The notes under the pieces are model-generated. The model did no database searches and had not been told where the DNA came from. It saw nothing but the letters and a program-made list of their open reading frames with translations. A stretch of DNA of 20,619 nucleotides from Halieaceae bacterium. GTDB taxonomy: Bacteria > Pseudomonadota > Gammaproteobacteria > Pseudomonadales > Halieaceae. Location: the NCBI GenBank assembly GCA_003523185.1, contig DPGN01000040.1, forward strand, positions 1 to 20,619, in the 5' to 3' direction. The translations under genes and the position numbers were made by a program. Below are positions 7,439 to 13,488 of this stretch, piece by piece. Positions within the stretch are counted from its first letter, which is position 1. Each line of letters begins with the position of its first letter.

Positions 7439-7888
7439 ATGGATGCCATTGACGCCGCCATTCTCAGGCTCGTGCAAAACGATGCAACGCTGTCTCTTGA
7501 TGACATTGCATCTGCCGTTGGGGCTTCAAAAACTCCCGTTTGGAATCGCCTCAAACGATTGAAAGAGGAAGGCATTATTCGACGCGAAGTCGCGATCGTG
7601 GATCCTGACAAAATTGGACTCGAGGCCTGTTTTTTTGTGTTGGTGAAGACAAGTGAACACGACGGTGACTGGCAGGCACGGTTTCTCTCCGCATTAAAAG
7701 AGCGGACCGAGGTCATAGAAGCGCATCGGTTAGCCGGCGAAATCGACTATCTACTCAAAGTACAAGTAGCAAATCCACGAGCCTATGACCGCTTCTATCA
7801 AAGCTTAATTTCAGAGGTCAAAGTCTTTAACGTCACGGCACTTCTCTCCATGGAGGAGCTTAAGTACACAACAGCCCTGCCACTGTAG
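7439..7888 (+). CDS. Lrp/AsnC-family regulator, DecR-like
   Basis: The protein is 149 residues, normal for Lrp/AsnC. The N-terminal helix-turn-helix (about residues 1-60) contains LSLDDIASAVGAS and TPVWNRLKRLKEEG. The C-terminal ligand-binding RAM domain includes EAHRLAGEIDYLLKVQV and ends SMEELKYTTALPL. The HTH and the last 15 residues closely resemble E. coli DecR (YbaO), a regulator that responds to cysteine. That resemblance is recalled family knowledge, not an alignment run here. AAGGAAG lies eight bases before the ATG. It is divergent from the cysG-DUF2849-cysI-cysH-DUF934 operon, so cysteine-linked control of sulfate assimilation is a reasonable hypothesis. The ligand and the target are not shown by sequence. 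Confidence 0.92.
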   Translation: MDAIDAAILRLVQNDATLSLDDIASAVGASKTPVWNRLKRLKEEGIIRREVAIVDPDKIGLEACFFVLVKTSEHDGDWQARFLSALKERTEVIEAHRLAGEIDYLLKVQVANPRAYDRFYQSLISEVKVFNVTALLSMEELKYTTALPL

Positions 7889-7962
7889 AGCCTCAATGAC
7901 GCATAGCAGGGTGGCATTGTTCAAGGCCCGAAGATGGTCTCGCCAAAGCACAGATTATGACC

Positions 7963-8622
7963 TCAGCAGACAGCTGATGGATCCGCGCTCGCATTCGTAT
8001 CAACCGAAATACTGGAGTCGACCCGTTGCCAAATCACAAATGCGGGCTGGCGCTGCCGATAAATGGCCTGCAAATCCATGACGTCGATCATCAGATGAAT
8101 ACGACGCAGGGCCGCAACTGACATTTTACAGGCGGTATAGATGGTCGTATTAGAACTGCGCCTGTAGTACTCCACCATGCGGGCCATCTCCTCATCGCTT
8201 ACTCCTGTCTCGGAGCCAGGCACATGTGCCCTTGAACCAGAGAGGCAGGGAACTGCCAATAGATGCGAGGCTAAGCGAATATACGCAGCGGGATGGTGTT
8301 CCATTAGCCGACGGGCAACCGACTTTTTCATCGCGCCTCGTGGCGGACGGCCTCTGAGCTCCAGCGCATCGACAAGATCATCATGCCCCAGCTTTCTCAA
8401 CGATAACTTGACGATTCGGTAGCGATCTTCATTCGTGGATAGGAAATCATAAACCGACTCTTCTGTGGTTAACTCAGCCGCACTTTCCTTCAGGACTAAC
8501 TCAAATCCACGCATCTGACGACGGTTTGTCTTAACAAACTCCTCGTAAGCGGGTTCACCTAGAACTTCAGCTGTCAGCCACTCTGCCAAATCTACGACGC
8601 TCCAGAAAAGAGACGATTGCAT
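7963..8622 (-). CDS. Unknown protein with SAP-like segment
   Basis: The protein is 219 residues from ATG 8622. A TTG is adjacent at 8625, and no clear ribosome site is seen for either. A TTG 11 codons inside has GGAG nine bases upstream and could be the true start. I do not recognise the family. The N-terminal part is acidic and predicted mainly helical. The middle segment DLVDALELRGRPPRG followed by KKSVARRL has the spacing of a SAP helix-extension-helix (L..L..RG....G.K..L..RL), a motif often found in DNA- or RNA-binding proteins. The C-terminal part (YYRRSSNTTIYTACKMSVAA) is basic and ends near a hydrophobic stretch. No membrane segment or signal peptide is evident. It is downstream of the small zinc-ribbon gene on the same strand, 75 bp away. 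Confidence 0.6.
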   Translation of the reverse strand: MQSSLFWSVVDLAEWLTAEVLGEPAYEEFVKTNRRQMRGFELVLKESAAELTTEESVYDFLSTNEDRYRIVKLSLRKLGHDDLVDALELRGRPPRGAMKKSVARRLMEHHPAAYIRLASHLLAVPCLSGSRAHVPGSETGVSDEEMARMVEYYRRSSNTTIYTACKMSVAALRRIHLMIDVMDLQAIYRQRQPAFVIWQRVDSSISVDTNASADPSAVC

Positions 8623-8697
8623 CAAACGATGCCGTATAAATGTGACAAAAAAATGGCTGGATATTTCGACTGGCTAGATCGCAGCGCCCAAGGTTCG

Positions 8698-8943
8698 CTA
8701 AGTAGAACCGTCGTAGTCGTTCTGCTCCGCCACCATCGAAATAGACCCCACAGCGACGCCACAACTGCCGCATAGCGCAATATCGTTAATTCCCCGCTTT
8801 GACATGGCATAGGAGACAAGCTCACCACACTTTTGGCAATTGGACTCTGATGCGAGCCGAGATGAAAAGATGCCAATTGCCAGCCAGAGGGCTAATAGCG
8901 TAAACAGCGCGACAATGAACAGATCAGGAGACATGACGAACAT
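8698..8943 (-). CDS. Small membrane-anchored zinc-ribbon protein
   Basis: The protein is 81 residues. One hydrophobic segment (about residues 8-28, LFIVALFTLLALWLAIGIF) is followed by two CxxC pairs, C36/C39 (CQKC) and C58/C61 (CGSC), 18 residues apart. This is the arrangement of a zinc ribbon on a membrane anchor. A second start, three codons inside (MSPD), is possible; neither has a strong ribosome site. The coding call rests on the coherent TM-plus-ribbon design rather than a known family. It lies 24 bp downstream of a 29-aa hydrophobic ORF and 75 bp upstream of the SAP-like protein, all on the minus strand, suggesting one small operon of unknown function. Confidence 0.55.
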   Translation of the reverse strand: MFVMSPDLFIVALFTLLALWLAIGIFSSRLASESNCQKCGELVSYAMSKRGINDIALCGSCGVAVGSISMVAEQNDYDGST

Positions 8944-8967
8944 AGTAAAAAGAAACGAGGCGGCCTG

Positions 8968-9057
8968 CTACTTGTATTCACTGGCCCATACGCACACCCA
9001 CGCCAAAAAAGCGGCGATCGACATGCCTACGAAAAACATCACGGTGCCAAAATCCAT
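8968..9057 (-). CDS. Candidate 29-aa single-pass membrane peptide
   Basis: ATG at 9057-9055 begins a 29-codon frame ending at TAG (8968). The peptide is MDFGTVMFFVGMSIAAFLAW plus a short charged tail (SEYK). Almost its whole length is one predicted transmembrane helix, with an acidic N-terminus. GAGG lies nine bases upstream of the ATG. The size and layout recall small subunits of membrane complexes such as CydX or CcoQ, but no such complex is encoded nearby and the sequence does not match one I recognise. Alternatively, it is a chance ORF. Confidence 0.4.
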   Translation of the reverse strand: MDFGTVMFFVGMSIAAFLAWVCVWASEYK

Positions 9058-9205
9058 TGGAACTGCCTCAGATGCCTCAATGTCATTACGAGATTAGGTC
9101 ATGTGAGCTGGAGTTCAATTTAAATCGGGCCAGAGTCTGATGTAGCTCAAATATCAGCCAGCTCATGTCTCCTTCAGGGGTCCTGTCGTCTCGTCAATTT
9201 AGCTT

Positions 9206-10180
9206 TCATAGGAGCCTGATGGATGGTTCGTTCATGGCGCTAAATTGCTCGCGAAGTTCAAGAATGTGATCGGCCCAAAAACGCTGCTGACCGAACCAGG
9301 GAAACGCTTTGGGGAACGCAGGATCGCTCCACCGGCGAGCTAACCAAGCAGCATGGTGCATGATTCGCAGTGTCCGTAATGCCTCGATCCAGTTCAGCTG
9401 TCGTACATCGAAGTCATTAAACTCTTCGTAACCCTCGATAAACTCAGCGAGTTGCAGTTCGCGCTGGTTGCGATCACCGTTCAAGAACATCCAGATGTCC
9501 TGAACCGCAGGCCCGGAAATACAGTCATCGAGATCTACAAAGTGAGGGGTGTCATCGCGCCATAAGATGTTGCCCACATGACAATCACCGTGCACACGCT
9601 GAAGATCGTCGGCTGTCATTGCCGACAGAATCTCGGTCGCCGCCTGATCGCAGTCATGAGCCAATGTCCTGTAGGCCGACTGAAGCTCCACCGGCACAAA
9701 ATCAGTTCCTACGAATAATCGTGACTCGGTTGCCATCCGGGTCGGGGACAGCGTGCGGCGATGAAGAAACGATGTAGCGCCACCCACGCGATGAATGCGC
9801 CCTAGGGTTTGCCCTAATCGGTACAGATGATCCAAATTATCGAGCTCAGGCGGATAGCCACCACGACGCTTGAATATCGAAAATCGCTGCCCCGAAACGT
9901 GATGAAGCGTTTCCCCAGCAATCGACTCTGGCGCGACCACTGAAATCTCATGATCAACGAGCTCCTGCGCGAACGCATGCTCCTCGAGTATCTGCGCGTC
10001 AGTCCATCGTTCGGCCCGGTAAAACTTCAAAATGACGGGATCAGCACCTTCAATCCCGACCTGATAGACACGATTTTCGTAGCTGTTCAGCGCCAGAAGA
10101 CGCAAATCACTGACAAGACCAATACTCTCGAGGCAATCAACCACACAGTCTGGTGTTAAGGAGTCATAGGGATGTGTCAT
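9206..10180 (-). CDS. srkA: Stress response kinase A (YihE/RdoA)
   Basis: The 324 residues match the 328-residue E. coli SrkA, an aminoglycoside-phosphotransferase-fold Ser/Thr protein kinase that protects cells under envelope and oxidative stress. Visible family hallmarks are LNSYENRVYQV (near residue 31), the ATP-binding lysine in VILKFYRAERW (K52), the catalytic loop VHGDCHVGNILW (residues 196-207), and the metal-binding FVDLDDCISGPAVQDIW. It is cytoplasmic with no membrane segments. In enterics the gene is upstream of dsbA; here no dsbA follows and it appears monocistronic. ATG at 10180 gives the conserved N-terminus with only a weak ribosome site. The gene is divergent from the VOC gene across about 200 bp. 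Confidence 0.93.
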   Translation of the reverse strand: MTHPYDSLTPDCVVDCLESIGLVSDLRLLALNSYENRVYQVGIEGADPVILKFYRAERWTDAQILEEHAFAQELVDHEISVVAPESIAGETLHHVSGQRFSIFKRRGGYPPELDNLDHLYRLGQTLGRIHRVGGATSFLHRRTLSPTRMATESRLFVGTDFVPVELQSAYRTLAHDCDQAATEILSAMTADDLQRVHGDCHVGNILWRDDTPHFVDLDDCISGPAVQDIWMFLNGDRNQRELQLAEFIEGYEEFNDFDVRQLNWIEALRTLRIMHHAAWLARRWSDPAFPKAFPWFGQQRFWADHILELREQFSAMNEPSIRLL

Positions 10181-10250
10181 GCCAGCTCAGTCTTGGGTCG
10201 CAAGTTTCGTTAACCATAGTCAGTGCCAATACGTAGGTAAAGAGACACTC

Positions 10251-10270
10251 CCTACCGCAACCTACCGCAG
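10251..10270. repeat. Two tandem copies of a 10-bp unit
   Basis: CCTACCGCAA (10251-10260) is followed directly by CCTACCGCAG (10261-10270), 9/10 identical, in the spacer between srkA and the VOC gene. It may be a tandem half-site for a regulator acting on either promoter, or simple slippage. No function is evident from sequence. Confidence 0.4.
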
Positions 10271-10378
10271 CACGGCCATCACTCTACTGTACACAGGGGA
10301 GAAACTTGGTGCCCATGAAACTCGTTAACTCTATGATGGGCGTTGAAGGTTTTGTAGTTCAAGCCACGGAGGTTGTTA

Positions 10379-11107
10379 TTGTTACTCGATCATCTCGTCT
10401 TGTTTGTGGACGATCTAACAACAGCTATCGCTCGGTTTGAATCCAAGGGATTTACCGTAACGCCTGGTGGTACCAATGGCCCCACGCACAATGCGCTCAT
10501 CGTTTTTGCGAATGACACCTACATCGAACTGATCGCCCTTCGGTCATCGAGATTTCGACTGATCATGCGAGCGCTACGAGGTCTTGGCATGTTAGCCCTG
10601 AGGCGATGGCTTAAGCGCGATCTTCAGACACGACTGCTTGACTGGATGTCGGGACCTCAAGGGTTGATCGATCTCTGTTTCAGGGGCACTGAACTCACCG
10701 AGATCAATAACTCATCCCCACTTTCGGGCATGGTTCTTACCGACCCTGTTCAATTCAAACGCCATCGCCCAGACGGACTGGTTGTCCAGTGGACACTCCG
10801 GGGGGCAAACAAGCGTCGCCAGCCTTTCTTCATTCAGGACGCGACACCCATTGACTACCGAATTCCAGCCGGCGATGCGAGGATCCACCCAAATGGTGCG
10901 CTTGGAATTTCCGAGGTTCGTACTGGCGAACTGATTGAACCCTCAGTATCGAATGCAAAAATCACACACGACCCCACACTTCAGCCGGGATCGGTGAGCG
11001 TGACTATCGTGAATGAACTTGACGCCACCGATCACATTCACGGTCCTGACTTCTTCAATGTGGACATTCATTTGTTACCTAAATCCTCAGACCAACAGAA
11101 GACCTAA
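10379..11107 (+). CDS. VOC/glyoxalase-like domain protein
   Basis: The protein is 242 residues from TTG at 10379. This start is chosen because CGGAGG (10367-10372) sits six bases before it. A TTG two codons upstream touches the ribosome site and is too close. The N-terminus LDHLVLFVDDLTTAIARFES is a typical first beta-alpha module of the vicinal-oxygen-chelate fold, with a histidine metal-ligand candidate. The length with a second half containing PNGALGISEVRT fits the Glyoxalase_3-like group (PF13468 type). The reaction is unknown; such proteins are mostly uncharacterised metal-dependent lyases, isomerases or dioxygenases. It is followed four bases later by the DUF938 methyltransferase, so the two are co-transcribed. 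Confidence 0.82.
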   Translation: MLLDHLVLFVDDLTTAIARFESKGFTVTPGGTNGPTHNALIVFANDTYIELIALRSSRFRLIMRALRGLGMLALRRWLKRDLQTRLLDWMSGPQGLIDLCFRGTELTEINNSSPLSGMVLTDPVQFKRHRPDGLVVQWTLRGANKRRQPFFIQDATPIDYRIPAGDARIHPNGALGISEVRTGELIEPSVSNAKITHDPTLQPGSVSVTIVNELDATDHIHGPDFFNVDIHLLPKSSDQQKT

Positions 11108-11111
11108 ATCG

Positions 11112-11702
11112 ATGCAGGGTTATTCGCAAGCCGCAGAAAACAATAAAGCACCGATAGCGGACATCATGGGCAGCCATCTGCAGCCCGATGCATTCGTTTT
11201 AGAAATAGGGAGCGGTGCGGGCCAGCATGCGCTTCACATGTCGAATAGGTTCCCGGGCATCATTTGGTTACCTTCTGAGCGAGAGGCGGTCGTACCAATA
11301 CTGAGGGCTAATCTCGCGCTTTATGGATCCAACAATATCCAATCACCACTGGTACTGGACCTTACGGAGTTTAGCTGGAGCGGTGATTCCGTCGATGTTG
11401 TTTATGCAGCCAATGTCATGCACATCGTTTCGGAGCCCCTTGGCGAACGTTTGGTGCGACTGGCCGCCGAAGCTCTAAAGCCCTCAGGCCTGCTGATGCT
11501 TTATGGCCCCTATAAATACGATGGCCAATTTACAACGGAGTCAAATGCCAGTTTCGATCAATGGCTCAAAGATCGAGACCCGGCAAGTGGCATACGAGAC
11601 TTTGAAGCTCTGATGGCGACTGCAAAGTGCACTGGGCTGACACTCACCCGAGATTATGCGATGCCTGCCAACAACCAGATGCTCATATTTGAGAGCGCGT
11701 GA
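11112..11702 (+). CDS. DUF938 SAM-dependent methyltransferase
   Basis: The protein is 196 residues starting MQGYSQAAENNKAPI at ATG 11112. The frame is open upstream through the VOC gene, but the family N-terminus (YSxAxExNKxPI) fixes this start. The SAM-binding glycine loop is VLEIGSGAGQHALHM (residues 31-45), followed by VYAANVMHIV and LMLYGPYKYDGQFT, and the ending MPANNQMLIFE is characteristic of DUF938. These proteins have a class I Rossmann methyltransferase fold with unknown substrate. It lies four bases after the VOC stop, indicating an operon. Downstream, 65 bp separate its stop from the convergent crotonase gene. No clear terminator is seen in that gap. Confidence 0.9.
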   Translation: MQGYSQAAENNKAPIADIMGSHLQPDAFVLEIGSGAGQHALHMSNRFPGIIWLPSEREAVVPILRANLALYGSNNIQSPLVLDLTEFSWSGDSVDVVYAANVMHIVSEPLGERLVRLAAEALKPSGLLMLYGPYKYDGQFTTESNASFDQWLKDRDPASGIRDFEALMATAKCTGLTLTRDYAMPANNQMLIFESA

Positions 11703-11767
11703 TCTAAGCTGCACTTTTTTTCTGCTCTTTTCTCTGTCTGCTCTACAGAAGATAAATGGCCTGGCGC

Positions 11768-12565
11768 TTATGCGTCTCGATAGACAGGTTTTCGTTTCTC
11801 TATAAAGGCTTGCAATCCTTCTTTGAAATCAGCAGAGCTTGAACACATGACCTGATTTCGATTTTCAATGGCCATCGCGGCCTCGAGACTCCCAGCGTCA
11901 ATGGCCATGTTGAGGCCCTCTTTGGTCATTCGAAGTCCCATCGGTGAGGTGGCCATCATTTCATCAACAAACACCTGTGCCGCTTCATCGAGCGCCTCAT
12001 CGGCAACCACTTGGTTTACCAGCCCAACAGCAAAGGCTCGCTCTGCGTTAACGAACCGCCCGGTCATCATCATTTCGGAGGCTATCGTGACCCCCACCAA
12101 TCGTGGCAAGAAATAACTCACTCCCATGTCACATGAGGAGAGACCTATTTTGATGAAAGCGGAGTTCATTTTCATGCTCTCCCCCGCGATACGAATATCC
12201 GAGGCTAAGGCGAAGGCAAAACCGCCACCACTTGCAGCACCGTGAACAAGGGAAATAATGGGTTGAGGGCATCGCCGCATTTTGATGTAAACGTCAGCCA
12301 AGTGGCCTTGGAAACCAAATCCCCCACCAAACGGCGCGTCCACTAAGTCTGCATGGTCTTTGATGTCGAGCCCTGCGCAGTAAGCGCGTCCTGCTCCCTT
12401 CATCACCACAACACGGCAAGAACGGTCCTGAAACAGTCCTGAGAAGTAATCTCGGAGCTCTGTTGCCATCTGAGTATTGATCGCATTGAGGCTCTCAGGT
12501 CGATTCAACGTTAACCAGTGAACACTATCCTTCGCTTCGACGCTGATCGTTTGATAATCAAACAT
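11768..12565 (-). CDS. Enoyl-CoA hydratase/isomerase (crotonase) family protein
   Basis: The protein is 265 residues from ATG 12565, with TGTGGA six bases upstream; another ATG at 12571 is possible. The crotonase fold is clear from LNRPESLNAIN, the first oxyanion-hole segment AYCAGLDIK and the second GAASGGGFAFALASDI, then GLSSCDMGVSYFLPRLVG. The two glutamates of classical enoyl-CoA hydratases are absent. The GGGCEL glutamate position is an alanine in GGGFAFA, and the PEI glutamate position is not acidic. The only acidic residue near the active site is the aspartate of SSCDMG, which aligns with the Asp204 region of dienoyl-CoA isomerase. It is therefore a CoA-ester enzyme of the crotonase superfamily, perhaps an isomerase or lyase. 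It forms a monocistronic unit. Confidence 0.88.
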   Translation of the reverse strand: MFDYQTISVEAKDSVHWLTLNRPESLNAINTQMATELRDYFSGLFQDRSCRVVVMKGAGRAYCAGLDIKDHADLVDAPFGGGFGFQGHLADVYIKMRRCPQPIISLVHGAASGGGFAFALASDIRIAGESMKMNSAFIKIGLSSCDMGVSYFLPRLVGVTIASEMMMTGRFVNAERAFAVGLVNQVVADEALDEAAQVFVDEMMATSPMGLRMTKEGLNMAIDAGSLEAAMAIENRNQVMCSSSADFKEGLQAFIEKRKPVYRDA

Positions 12566-12904
12566 TGTCATTCCACATTTACATAGTCTTATTCGATGTT
12601 CGAGTGTCCATAAACCGTGCACGACGCGCAATATGGTTTATTGCTTCATACAGTATTGACTCTTTCGTGCAGGTTTAGCTGTACTTTTTGATAGCTTGCC
12701 GGTATCGATATACAAGAGATTGTCTGAGCTAAGACAACGAGGGGGTGAAAGTGAGCACAACCGAAGAGAGACGAAAAGGTGAACGTCGCGCGTCCTCATC
12801 GTAGGACCCGGCAAAAGCATCTCCGGCTACGCTCATGCTTCCTTCCTGTTAAGTAGTGCCAATCGCGCTACAGTCACGGAAACAACGAACGCGGCGCCTG
12901 CACT
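12566..12904. other. Gene-poor intergenic stretch with weak promoter and mini-ORF
   Basis: No convincing gene is seen in these 339 bases. A possible plus-strand promoter is TTGACT (12656-12661), an 18-bp spacer and TGTACT (12680-12685). Downstream, GAGGGGG precedes GTG at 12751, which opens a 17-codon basic mini-ORF (STTEERRKGERRASSS) ending at 12804. It would sit in a long leader of the cupredoxin-like gene. Its translation is unproven. Confidence 0.3.
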
Positions 12905-13414
12905 ATGTTCACACTTAAGACAGCATCAATCTGGCTGCTTGGAGCCCTACTGGGTTCAGCAGTCGCTTACGCCTCCGCACAGAGTCTAGGGAATCTTGCG
13001 CAATACCCACCAACACCCAGGCAGCTAACGATAACCACGTCAAAGGAGGGTTATCCGGTGATTGAGCCGTCGGTCATAAAGTTGGACTCAGGAAATTATT
13101 ATCGACTAACTGTCAGCTGCCCTGATGTAAAGGGCGACCTCAGTGGTTGGCGCTTAGAGATGCCGCGGCTTTTGAACAATGCGCATCTCAGACTGGTGAG
13201 CGTGGGAGATATGGAAATTCACCTGCAAGGTCTCAGTTTCAAGGCCATCGAATGCGATGAGATAGGCTCTGCGACAATAAGTTTCGTGCCCATCAAACCC
13301 GGTAGCTACGAGTTTTATGTCGGTAATGTACCCCTAGCAGTGGGACGCCCCATGGGTGAATCCGGACCTCAAATGAAGGGCAAATCTGTGCTCGGCACGT
13401 TTGTAGTGAATTAA
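12905..13414 (+). CDS. Secreted cupredoxin-like protein of unknown function
   Basis: The 169-residue protein has a good Sec signal peptide (residues 1 to about 25: short basic start, hydrophobic IWLLGALLGSAVAY, then AYASAQ), so it is periplasmic. The mature part is beta-rich: EPSVIKLDSGNYYRLTV, then SFVPIKPGSYEFYVGNVP. The PGSYEFY-type segment is where cupredoxins carry their copper cysteine (PGTYEFYC-like), but the position is valine here, so a normal type 1 copper site is lacking. Cys72 and Cys117 could form a disulfide. The family is not known to me. It lies 74 bp upstream of a TonB-dependent receptor on the same strand, suggesting a periplasmic partner in uptake. No obvious ribosome site precedes the ATG. 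Confidence 0.65.
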   Translation: MFTLKTASIWLLGALLGSAVAYASAQSLGNLAQYPPTPRQLTITTSKEGYPVIEPSVIKLDSGNYYRLTVSCPDVKGDLSGWRLEMPRLLNNAHLRLVSVGDMEIHLQGLSFKAIECDEIGSATISFVPIKPGSYEFYVGNVPLAVGRPMGESGPQMKGKSVLGTFVVN

Positions 13415-13488
13415 GCGGGTAACTCATTACCGCCAAGCGCTCATGCTATGTTCGCCTATTAGATAAAAAAGGCTGTTCGCGTTTTACG

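Noticed and set aside
8840..9097. 85-aa plus-strand ORF opposite the small-gene cluster
   Set aside because: It is antisense to the zinc-ribbon and the 29-aa frame, has no domain, and contains repetitive His/Thr from the complement.
10315..10440. 41-codon plus-strand ORF overlapping the VOC start
   Set aside because: Its ribosome site is too distant and the VOC start has a better placed one; peptide is low in recognisable features.
11703..11767. Terminator between the methyltransferase and the crotonase gene
   Set aside because: T-rich tracts are present, but no stem of useful length precedes them.
12638..12820. 60-aa minus-strand ORF in the crotonase/cupredoxin spacer
   Set aside because: No ribosome site, low-complexity composition and no recognisable domain; probably a chance frame.
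12783..12904. Short plus-strand stretch reading VLIVGPGKSISGYAHASF, like a Rossmann start
   Set aside because: It has no start codon, an in-frame stop right upstream (12780) and no continuation; no gene remnant can be supported.
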